Positions 20,960 to 30,248 of a stretch of 64,000 nt of DNA are shown piece after piece. A program made the position numbers and the translations under genes. Positions within the stretch are counted from its first letter, which is position 1. Every line of letters starts with the position of its first letter. The DNA comes from Brachycybe producta. Taxonomy: Eukaryota > Arthropoda > Diplopoda > Playtdesmida > Andrognathidae. The notes beneath the pieces were generated by a model that was not told the DNA's origin, searched no databases, and was given only the letters and a program-made list of their open reading frames with translations. The stretch lies in contig JAUPFP010000122.1 in the NCBI GenBank assembly GCA_036925085.1, forward strand, positions 62,001-126,000, written 5' to 3'.

Positions 20960-22761
20960 GATTTCGACAACATATTCTTTAGCGTGCGGAATGCATTCTC
21001 ACAGTCAACTGACCATTCGAACGGTATATCTTTACCCGTAAGGTCTGACATTGGCTTCGCTATGTTGGCAAATCCAGGTACATGCTTTCGATAATAACCC
21101 GCCAATCCAAGGAAACTTCTGATTGCGGTTACATTGTCAGGAACTGGGAAGTTCTTTATGGCGACAACCTTATCCAGATCTGGCCGAATTTAATCAGGCG
21201 AGATCAGGTGTCCCAAATACTTCACTTCTTGGAATCCAAAGAAGCATTTCACTGGATGCAACTTTAGGTTTGCTGTCCTCAGCAGGTCCAAGATAGTTCT
21301 CAGTCTTTCCAAAAATTCTTTGAACGTTCTTCCAAACACTACGATGTCGTCAAGGTAGACAAGGCACGTTTCCCATTTGTGCCCGGTGAGTAGGATGTCC
21401 AATGCCCATTGCATAGTGGCAGGAGCGTTTCGGAGTCCGAAAGGCATTCTTACAAACTCGAACAATCCTCGATGAGATGTAAATGCGGTCTTCTCGATGT
21501 CGCTTTCTTCCATCTCGAACTGCCAGTATCCACTCTTCATATCCAGCGTTGCGAAGTAGCATGCTCCTCTCATGGAGTCTAATGTGTCATCAATCCTCGG
21601 TAATGGATAAGTGTCTGCCTTTGTAATCGCGTTCAACTTCTGATAATCCACACAGAAACGGTAGTAGCCATCCTTCTTCTTTACAAGGACGATGGGCGAT
21701 GCATATGGCGATTTCGACGGCCGTACAACCCCAGATTTCTTCATCTCCTCTAGCGTCTCATCAATTATGATGCATTCCCCAGGCCCGCATCTTCGTAACG
21801 TGTCTCGAACAGGTAAATTATCTCCAGTTTCGATCTTGTGTTTGGTCAAATTCGTAGCTCCCAGGTCCTTAGATGAAAAGGCGAAGATCGGTTGGTACTC
21901 CTTCAGTAGGATCATCAATTCTTCTCTTTAATCATCTGTCAGTTCAGGACCAAGTTGAATTTCTTTTTCAAAATCAACGGGTGCTTCTCCGATGTCTCTA
22001 AAGTTTTCCTCCTCGGAAACTTTGCAGGCTTGCTCTTCTTCTAGTTCTTCTAGAAGTTCGAAGTGTCCAATAGTCTCGCGGTCTCCAATCCCCACGGACT
22101 CCAGTGTGGTATTCAGGAGTTGGACTTCCAGTTGTGATGTCCCATCCCCTTGTAGCACACTGCTGGCCACAACGATGCCTTTTCTATTAAAGAGACTATC
22201 GTTCGTTTCAATCATGAGTACTTCGTTTTCCTCAATGATTCACCCTGCAGCCACCTTGAGGTTCAAAGCCTGGCCCGGATTTAACGTAATTTTTCCTTGG
22301 GCTTTTACGCAGCTTTCCTCTTTGGCTTTTATGGCATAGGAGTTCGTCAGATGGCTATTCTGAGCACATCCCTCCTCTTTTAACTCTTTGAAGAAATTCC
22401 AGGGAAGGCTACTACGCGCACTTCCTTTCTTCAATAATTCTCGTGTTCTTTCGTAGAACAACTCATTAGCAAAGTAGATCTTGGAGGTCTTCATGGAAAT
22501 GATGAGATCAACTGCAGCTCCCAGGTCTCTCCCCAGCAGTGCTTCTCGTTTTCCATCTATGATGAGCATCCTTGCCGTTACTTGTTTTCCGTTCAACTCG
22601 AACGTCGGCCACAACTGACCAAGTACTTTAATCAGTACCCCTCCTACTGCGCCTAATGCAGGTGCGTTCCGGATTGGTTCATATCGAAGTCCGTACTCTC
22701 TGGCCATCGTGCCTGACAAAATAGTGAACCCAGTTCCGCTATCTGCCAAAAATATAACTGG
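20960..22761 (-). pseudogene. pol: Inverted pol fragment: protease to reverse transcriptase, broken
   Basis: Read on the minus strand from 22761 to 20960, all in one frame but with TGA at 22240-22242, TAA at 21928-21930 and TAA at 21190-21192. The beginning is the aspartic protease: LADSGTGFTI carries the catalytic D-S-G near 22743-22735. From 21918 down is reverse transcriptase: ATLDMKSGYWQ holds the first catalytic Asp (residue 126 counting from 21918), MPFGLRNAPAT is the conserved central motif, and LVYLDDIVVF holds the YLDD active site (residues 188-191, about 21357-21346). Near 21105 the connection region starts (GYYRKHVPGFANIAKP), and the fragment stops at the very start of RNase H. It is a copy of the same element family as its surroundings, but not the same molecule, since its stops differ. 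Confidence 0.88.
21928..22761 (-). repeat. Inverted-repeat arm shared by the two pol copies (left arm)
   Basis: Pairs with 23211 to about 24046 on the plus strand; the homology starts exactly at CCAGTTA (complement at 22755-22761; plus copy at 23211). The arms are about 0.83 kb, very similar but with different damaging changes, and separated by 449 bp, so the DNA could fold into a long hairpin. Confidence 0.85.
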
Positions 22762-22777
22762 TTGTGGAAGCCATGGA
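22762..22777 (+). repeat. 16-bp direct repeat, right side of the inverted insertion
   Basis: Second copy of the 16-mer found at 20944-20959. Immediately after it the interrupted plus-strand pol frame continues. Confidence 0.8.
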
Positions 22778-22790
22778 AACTGGAGTTCAT

Positions 22791-22874
22791 CAAGACAGAA
22801 TTGAGGGAGAGACCCAACAGAATTCTGCAGTGCCAGACAGAATTGAGGGAAGGACCCAACAGAATTCTGCGGCG
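22791..22874 (+). repeat. 42-bp in-frame tandem duplication in the pol linker
   Basis: GACAGAATTGAGGGA starts at 22794 and 22836. Each copy encodes DRIEG(E/R)TQQNSA. It is the third in-frame duplication in this element (66, 105 and 42 bp). Confidence 0.75.
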
Positions 22875-23210
22875 TGTATACCGGGGATAAGCAATGTTGC
22901 TCAGGAAATCCCTCAAGATGTAACTTCCAATGTTATTGCTTGGAGCAAGGCTGAAACTAATGCTGGAGAGTCCAAGAAGACTATTGTAAACACAGCTATC
23001 AGTAGAGGAGATGATACCAGCAGGATCCCTGCGAACAGCGAGGTTATTGAATACGTTGAAGTTAGAGATTTATTGAGGAGTAGGGCTTGTTGTCGGAAGA
23101 GTGTTGAAATCACTGTAGACAGCCTACTCACCTCATGCGAACTCATCGAGGTAGGAGATACTAGGCCCGATGAGAGTGTTGCCAAGATCACCATCCGGGT
23201 TGATGGCACA

Positions 23211-24046
23211 CCAGTTAGATTTTTGGCGGATAGCGGAACTGGGTTCACTATCTTGTCAGGCACGATGGCCAGAGAGTACGGACTTCGATATGGACCAATC
23301 CGGAACGCACCTACATTAGGCGCAGTAGGAGGGGTACCGATTAAAGTACTTGGTCAGTTGTGGCCGACGTTCGAGTTGAACGGAAAGCAAGTAACGGCAA
23401 GGATGCTCATCATAGATGGAAAACGAGAAGCACTTCTGGGGAGAGACCTGGGGGCTGCATTTGATGTCATCATTTCCATGAAGACCTCCAAGATCTACTT
23501 TGCTAATGAGTTGTTTTACGAAAGAACACGAGAATTATTGAAGAAAGGAAGTGCACGTAGTAGCCTTCCCTGGAATTTCTTCAAAGAGTTAAAAGAGGAG
23601 GGATGTGCTCAGAATAGCCATCTGACGAAATCCTATGCATAAAAAGCCAAAGAGGAAAGCTGCGTAAAAGCCCAAGGAAGGATTACGTTAAATCCGGGCC
23701 AGGCTTTGAACCTCAAGGTGGCTGCAGGGCGAATCATTGAGGAAAACGAAGTACTTATGATTGAAACGAACGATAGTCTCTTTAATAGAAAATGCATCGT
23801 TGTGGCCAGCAGTGTGATACAAGGGGATGGGACATCACAACTGGAAGTCCAACTCCTGAATACCACACTGGAGTCCGTGGGGATTGGAGACCGTGAGACT
23901 ATTGGACACTTCGAACTTCTAGAAAAACTAGAAGAAGAGCAAGCCTGCAAAGTTTCCGAGGAGGAAAACTTTAGAGACATCGGAGAAGCACCCGTTGATT
24001 TTGAAAAAGAAATTCAACTTGGTCCTGAACTGACAGATAACCAAAG
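23211..24046 (+). repeat. Inverted-repeat arm shared by the two pol copies (right arm)
   Basis: Plus-strand partner of 21928-22761. After about 24046 the two copies differ by a short indel and then share GATGATCC (24071-24078) before this copy joins 5S sequence. Confidence 0.8.
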
Positions 24047-24078
24047 AGAAAACTTAACTGGTTTGTCAACGATGATCC

Positions 24079-24182
24079 CATGTTGAACACACTGGTTCTC
24101 ATTCGATCACCAAAGTTAAGTAACAGTGGGCCCAGTCAGTACTTGGAAGGGTGACTGTCTAGGAATACTGGGTGTTGTTGGT
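24079..24182 (+). rRNA. First 5S-like copy after the retroelement, probably 5'-truncated
   Basis: From CCATGTTGAAC on it is ordinary 5S-like sequence. The preceding GATGATCC matches the inverted pol copy exactly, which puts the junction at about 24078. On the other hand GTCAAC at 24065-24070 stands in perfect phase for a 5S 5' end, so a full but diverged gene from 24065 is the alternative. Other changes: AAGTAACAGTGGGCCC and GGAAGGGTGACTGTCTAGG, so it is degraded anyway. Confidence 0.65.
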
Positions 24183-25779
24183 GTATTTTTTTCATTTTTT
24201 AAAAATTGGGAATCATTCATTAATAACTGGCATGATAAAAATGAACACTTATTTTATATAAATGACTGAAAATGCACACAATAATAGTTAAATGTAACAA
24301 GTATTTTTTTTGATGTGAAGAGTAAACTTATTTAGATCCTTCGAAAGTTGAACTTGTACGTGTTGGGGTGTCAACAGCCTTACCATGTTGAACACACTGG
24401 TTCTTATTTGATCACCAAAATTAAGCAACATTGGGCCCAGTCAGTACTTGGATGGGTGACTGCCTGGGAATACTGGTTGTTGTTGGTGTTTTTTTCATTT
24501 TTTAAATAATGGGAATCATCTATTAATAACTGGCATGATAAAATTGAAAACTTATTTTATATAAATAACTAAAATGCACACAATAATAGTTAAATGTAAC
24601 AAGTATTTTTTTGAAGTGGAGAGTTAAATTATTTAGATCTTTTGAAAGTAGAACTTTTACATTTTGGGGTGTCAACGGCCATACCATGTTGAACACACTG
24701 GTTCTCATCCGATCACCAAACTTAAGCAACATTGGGCCCAGTCAGTACTTGGATGGGTGACTGCCTGGGAATACTGGGTGTTGTAGGCATATTTTTTTTA
24801 TTTTTTAAATAATGGGAATCACCTAATAATAACTGGCATGATAAAAATGAACACTTATTTTATATTAATAACTAAAAATGCACACAATAATAGTTAAATG
24901 TAACAAGTATTTTTTTGAAGTGGAGAGTTAAATTATTTAGATTTTTCGAAAGTTGAACTTGTACATTTTGGGATGTCAACAGCCATACCATTTCGAACAC
25001 ACTGGTTCTCATCCGATCACCAAAGTTAAGCAATGTTGGGCCCAGTCAGTACTTGAATGGGTGACTGCTTGGGAATACTGAGTGTTGTTGGCATTTTTTT
25101 TCATTTTTTAAATAATGCGAATCATCTATTAATAACTGGCATGATAGAATTGAACACTTATTTTATAAAAATAACTGAAAATGCACACAATAATAGTTAA
25201 ATGTAACAAGTATTTTTTTTGAAGTGGAGAGTTAACTTATTTAGATCTTTCGAAAGTAGAACTTGTACATTTTGGGGTGTCAACGGCCATACCATGTTGA
25301 ACGCACTGTGTCTCATTTGATCACTAGAGTTAAGCAACATTGGGCCCAGTCAGTACTTGGATGGGTGACTGCCTGGGAATACTGGGTGTTGTTGGTGTTT
25401 TTTTTTCATTTTTTAAAGAATGGGAATCATCTATTAATAACTCGCATGATAAAATTGAACACTTATTTTATATTAATAACTAAAAATGCACACAATAATA
25501 GTTAAATGTAACAAGTATTTTTTTGAAGTGGAGAGTTAAATTATTTATATCTTTCGAAAGTTGAACTTGTATATTTTGGCGTGTCAATGGCCATACCATG
25601 TTGAACACACTGGTTCTCGTCCGATCACCAAAGTTAAGCAACATAGGGCCCAGTCAGTACTTGGATGGGTGACTGCCTGGGAATACTGTTTGTTGTTGGT
25701 GTTTTTTTTCATTTTTTAAATAATGGGAATCATCTATTAATAGCTGGCATGATAAAATTGAACACTTATTTTATATTAA

Positions 25780-26480
25780 TAACTAAAAATGCACACAATA
25801 ATAGTTAAATGTAACAAGTATTTTTTGCAGTGGTGAGTTAAATTATTTAGATATTTCTAAAGTTTAACTTGTACATTTTGGGTTGTCAATGGCAATACCA
25901 TGTTGAACACACTGGTTCTCATCAGATCACCAAAGTTAAGCAACATTGGGCCCAGTCAGTACTTGGATGGGTGACTGCCTGGGAATACGGGGTAATGTTG
26001 GTGTTTCTTTTTTCATTTTTTAAATAATGGGAATCATCTATAAATAACTTTCATAATAAAATTGAACACTTATTTTATATTAATAACTAAAAATGCACAC
26101 AATAATAGTTAAATGTAACAAGTATTTTTTGAAGTGGAGAGTTAAATTATTTAGATCCTTTGAAAGTTGAACTTGTACATTTTGGGGTGTCAATGGCCAT
26201 ACCATGCTGAACACACTGGTTCTCGTCCGATCACTAAAGTTAAGCAACATAGGGCCCAGTCAGTACTTGGATGGGTGACTGCCTGGGAATACTGAATGTT
26301 GTTGGTGTTTTTTTCATTTTTTAAATAACGGGAATCATCTATTAATAACTGGCATGATAATGTTGAACACTTATTTTATATAAATAACTGAAAATGCACA
26401 CAATAATAGTTAAATGTAACAAGTATTTTTTTGAAGTGGAGAGTTAACTTATTTAGATCCTTCGGAAGTTGAACTTGTAC
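25780..26480 (+). repeat. Second inverted repeat with the left edge of block 2 (mirror sum 32209)
   Basis: Units 25885 and 26189 pair with left units 6324 and 6020, each sum 32209. They share the rare gene end GGGAATACGGGGTAATGTTGG, the spacer variant TAACTTTCATAATAAAATTG and the TTGCAGTGGTGAGTTAAATT upstream variant. The match reaches the left junction itself: 5728 corresponds to about 26479. Confidence 0.8.
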
Positions 26481-26779
26481 ATTTTCGGGTGTCAACGGCC
26501 ATACCATGTTGAACACACTGGTTCTCATCTGATCACCAAAGTTAAGCAACATTGGGCCCAGTCAGTACTTGGATGGGTGACTGCCTGGAAATAAAAAGTG
26601 TTGTCGGCATATTTTTTCATTTTTTAAACAATGGGAATCACCTATTAATAACTGGCATGATAAAATTGAACACTTATTTTATATAAATAACTAAAAATGC
26701 ACACAATAATAGTTAAATGTAACAAGTATTTTTTTGATGGGAGAGTTAACTTATTTAGATCCTTCGAAAGTTGAACTTG

Positions 26780-29592
26780 TAGATTTTAGGGTGACAACAG
26801 CGATACCATGTTGAACACACTGGTTCTCATTTGATCACCAAAGTTAAGCAACAGTGGGCCCAGTCAGTAATTGGATGGGTGACTGCCTCGGAACACTTGG
26901 TGTTGTTGGCATATTTTTTTCATTTTTTAAAAATTGGGAATCATCCATTAATAACTGGCATGATAAAAATGAACACTTATTTTATATAAATGACTGAAAA
27001 TGCACACAATAATAGTTAAATGTAACAAGTATTTTTTTTGATGTGGAGAGTAAACTTATTTAGATTCTTCGAAAGTTGAACTTGTACGTTTCGGGGTGTC
27101 AACAGCCATACCATGTTGAACACACTGGTTCTCATCCGATCACCAAAGTTAAGCAACATTGGGCCCAGTCAGTACTTGGATGCGTGACTGCCTTTGAATA
27201 CTGGGTGTTGTTGGCATATTTATTTCATTTTTTAAGTATTGGGAATCATCTAATAATAACTGGCATAATAAAATTGAACACTTATTTTATATAAATAACT
27301 AAAAATGCACACAATAATAGTTAAATGTAACAAGTTTTTTTTGGTGTGGAGAGTTAACATATTTAGATCCTTCGATAGTTGAACTTGTACGTTTTGGGGT
27401 GTCAACAGCCATACCATGTTGAACACACTGGTTCTCATTTGATCACCAAAATTAAGCAACATTGGGCCCAGTCAGTGCTTGGGTGGGTGACTTCCTGGGA
27501 ATACTGGGTGTTGTTGGCATATTTTTTTTTCATTTTTTAAATATTGGGAATCATCTATTAATAACTGGCATAATAAAATTGAACACTTATTATATATAAA
27601 TAAATGAAAATGCACACAATAATAGTTAAATGTAACAAGTGTTTTTTGAAGTGTACAGTTAACTTATTTAGATCCTTTGGAAGTTGAACTTGTACATTTT
27701 GTGGTGTCAATGGCCATACCATGTTGAACACACTGGTTCTCATCTGATCACCAAAGTTAAGCTACATTGGGCCCAGTCAGTACTTGGATGGGTGACTGCC
27801 TGGAAATACTGGGTGTTGTTGGTGTTTTTTTTCATTTTTTAAATAATGGGAATCATCTATTAATAACTGGCATGATAAAATTGAACACTTATTTTATATT
27901 AATAACTAAAAATGCACACAATAATAGTTAAATGTAACAAGTATTTTTTTGCAGTGGTGAGTTAAATTATTTAGATACTTCTGAAGTTGAACTGGTACAT
28001 TTTGGGGTGTCAACGGCCATACCATGTTGAACACACTGGTTCTCATCGGATCACCAAAGTTAAGCAACATTGTGCCCAGTCAGTACTTGGATGGGTGACT
28101 ACCTGGGAATACTGGTTGTTGTTGGTGTTTTTTTTTATTTTTTAAATAATGGGAATCATCTATTAATAACTGGCATGATAAAATTGAACACTTATTTTAT
28201 ATAAATAACTGAAAATGCACACAATAATAGTTAAATGTAACAAGTATTTTTTTGAAGTGGAGAGTTAACTTATTTAGATCCTTCGAAAGTTGAACTTGTA
28301 CGTTTTGGGGTGTCAACGGAAACCATGTTGAACACACTGATTCTCATCCGATCACCAAAGTTAAGCAACATTGTTCCATGTCAGTACTTGGATGGTTGAA
28401 TGCATGGGAATACTATGTGTTGTTGGTGTATTTTTTTCATTTTTTTAAATAAAGGGAATCATCTATTATTAACTGGCATGATAGAATTGAACACTTATTT
28501 TATAAAAATAACTGAAAATGCACACAATAAGAGTTAAATGTAACAAGTATTTTTTTTTGAAGTAAAGAGTTAACTTATTTAGATTTTTCGAAAGTAGAAC
28601 TTGTAGATTTTAGGGTGACAACGGCGATACCATGTTGAACACACTGGTTCTCATTCGATCACCAAAGTTAAGCAACAGTGGGCCCAGTCAGTAATTGGAT
28701 GGGTGACTGCCTCGGAACACTTGGTGTTGTTGGCATATTTTTTTTCATTTTTTAAAAATTGGGAATCATCCATTAATAACTGGCATGATAAAAATGAACA
28801 CTTATTTTATATAAATGACTGAAAATGCACACAATAATAGTTAAATGTAACAAGTATTTTTTTTGATGTGGAGAGTAAATTTATTTAGATTCTTCGAAAG
28901 TTGAACTTGTACGTTTTGGGGTGTCAACAGCCATACCATGTTGAACACACTGGTTCTCATCCGATCACCAAAGTTAAGCAACATTGGGCCCAGTCAGTAC
29001 TTGGATGCGTGACTGCCTTTGGATACTGGGTGTTGTTGGCATATTTATTTCATTTTTTAAGTATTGGGAATCATCTAATAATAACTGGCATAATAAAATT
29101 GAACACTTATTTTATATAAATAACTAAAAATGCACACAATAATAGTTAAATGTAACAAGTTTTTTTTGGTGTGGAGAGTTAACTTATTTAGATCCTTCGA
29201 TAGTTGAACTTGTACGTTTTGGGGTGTCAACAGCCATACCATGTTGAACACACTGGTTCTCATTCGATCACCAAAATTAAGCAACATTGGGCCCAGTCAG
29301 TGCTTGGGTGGGTGACTTCCTGGGAATACTGGGTGTTGTTGGCATATTTTTTTTTCATTTTTTAAATATTGGGAATCATCTATTAATAACTGGCATAATA
29401 AAATTGAACACTTATTATATATAAATAAATGAAAATGCACACAATAATAGTTAAATGTAACAAGTGTTTTTTGAAGTGTACAGTTAACTTATTTAGATCC
29501 TTTGGAAGTTGAACTTGTACATTTTGTGGTGTCAATGGCCATACCATGTTGAACACACTGGTTCTCATCTGATCACTAAAGTTAAGCAACAT
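26780..29592 (+). repeat. Right arm of the 2.8-kb inverted repeat (mirror sum 39480)
   Basis: Plus-strand counterpart of 9888-12700; ten unit starts each sum with their left partner to 39480. At the outer end the copy at 29531 switches from matching the left gene 9949 to matching the left gene 9646, a one-unit deletion (301 bp). At the inner end it shifts by one unit to match left 13291 with right 26491. Confidence 0.88.
28312..28427 (+). rRNA. 5S-like copy with 2-nt deletion (mirror of 11053-11168)
   Basis: GTCAACGGAAACCATG at the 5' end and TTGTTCCATGTCAG in the box A region. The same lesions are seen on the left arm, so they predate the inversion/duplication. Confidence 0.75.
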
Positions 29593-29648
29593 TGTTCCAT
29601 GTCAGTACTTGGATGGTTGAATGCGTGGGAATACTATGTGTTGTTGGT
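29531..29648 (+). rRNA. Chimeric 5S-like copy at the arm edge
   Basis: The 5' half matches the left copy with 5' end 9949; the 3' half (TTGTTCCATGTCAG, GAATGCGTGGGAATACTATG) matches the left copy with 5' end 9646. The left arm has a whole extra unit between these halves, so this gene looks like the product of a one-unit deletion with the crossover inside the gene. Confidence 0.75.
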
Positions 29649-30140
29649 GTATTTTTTTCATTTTTTTAAATAAAGGGAATCATCTATTATTAACTGGCAT
29701 GATAGAATTGAACACTTATTTTATAAAAATAACTGAAAATGCACACAATAAGAGTTAAATGTAACAAGTATTTTTTTTGAAGTAAAGAGTTAACTTATTT
29801 AAATTTTTCGAAAGTAGAACTTGTACATTTTGGGTTGTCAATGGCCATACCATGTTGAACACACTGGTTTTCATCCGATAACTAAAGTTAAGCAACATTG
29901 TGATCAGTCAGTACTTGGATGGGTGACTGCCATTGAATACCAGGTGTTTTTGGCATATTTTTTTCATTTTTTAAATATTGGGAATCATCTATTAATAACT
30001 GGCAAGATAAAATTGAACACTTATTTTATTTTAATAACTAAAAATGCACACAAGAATAGTTAAATGTAACAAGTATTTTTTTGAAGTGGAGAGTTAAATT
30101 ATTTAGATCCTTCGAAAGTTGAACTTGTACATTTTGGGGT

Positions 30141-30248
30141 GTCAATGGCCATACCATGTTGAACACACTGATTCTTGTCTGATCACCAAAGTTAAGCAAC
30201 ATAGGGCCCAGTCAGTACTTGGATGGGTGACTGCCTGGGAATACAGGG
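30141..30248 (+). rRNA. 5S-like copy truncated by the right inversion junction
   Basis: Normal through CTGGGAATAC; the last part is replaced. After AGGG at 30245-30248 the sequence changes to spacer of the opposite orientation (AGATGATTCCC). About 10 nt of the gene end, including the 3' strand of helix I and the terminator, are missing. Confidence 0.85.

Larger units (their letters stand above)
17948..24078 (+). mobile_element. Truncated Ty3/gypsy-like LTR retrotransposon
   Basis: Starts with a 591-bp LTR, then about 194 bp of leader, a broken gag with a zinc knuckle, a gag-pol linker, and pol up to just before reverse transcriptase. There plus-strand element sequence ends and 5S sequence begins. 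Within the linker sits a 1.8-kb inverted fragment of another copy (protease-RT). RNase H beyond its very beginning, integrase, the polypurine tract and the 3' LTR are absent, so no target-site duplication can be read. All reading frames carry stops or frameshifts, so the element is dead. The RT sequence (LVYLDD, MPFGLRNAPAT) places it in the Metaviridae (Ty3/gypsy). The right edge is uncertain between about 24059 and 24079. Confidence 0.9.
22762..24078 (+). pseudogene. pol: pol linker and aspartic protease, + strand copy, broken and truncated
   Basis: The open frame continues that of 20829-20959. It starts with a linker containing a 42-bp tandem duplication (22791-22874) and reaches the retroviral-type aspartic protease: VRFLADSGTGFTI with catalytic Asp at codon 23229-23231 (D-S-G), then about 110 residues of protease fold including LLGRDLGA, the usual second conserved motif. 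A TAA stops it at 23640-23642; the inverted copy has an ATA sense codon there. The same frame is then open from 23643. It runs out about where the RT N-terminal extension should begin, entering 5S sequence at about 24078; the frame ends at TGA 24084-24086 inside the 5S sequence. RT, RNase H and integrase are missing from this copy. Confidence 0.85.
24079..30248 (+). repeat. Tandem 5S rRNA-like array, block 3 (21 copies, + strand, divergent)
   Basis: Gene 5' ends: (24065, possibly truncated to about 24079), 24370, 24671, 24975, 25279, 25583, 25885, 26189, 26491, 26793, 27098, 27401, 27706, 28009, 28312, 28617, 28923, 29226, 29531, 29837, 30141 (cut at 30248). Units have the inner-type spacer (AATAGTTAAATGTAACAAGT) and heavy variation, like block 2. 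Units 26793 to 29531 are an inverted copy of 9888-12700. Units 25885 and 26189 are inverted copies of the two outermost units of block 2. Confidence 0.93.

Noticed and set aside
21992..22339. Serine-rich plus-strand ORF of 115 codons, and its twin at 23633-23980 on the minus strand
   Set aside because: Both are the complements of the same pol segment (protease-RT linker) in its two orientations, so they are shadows rather than genes.
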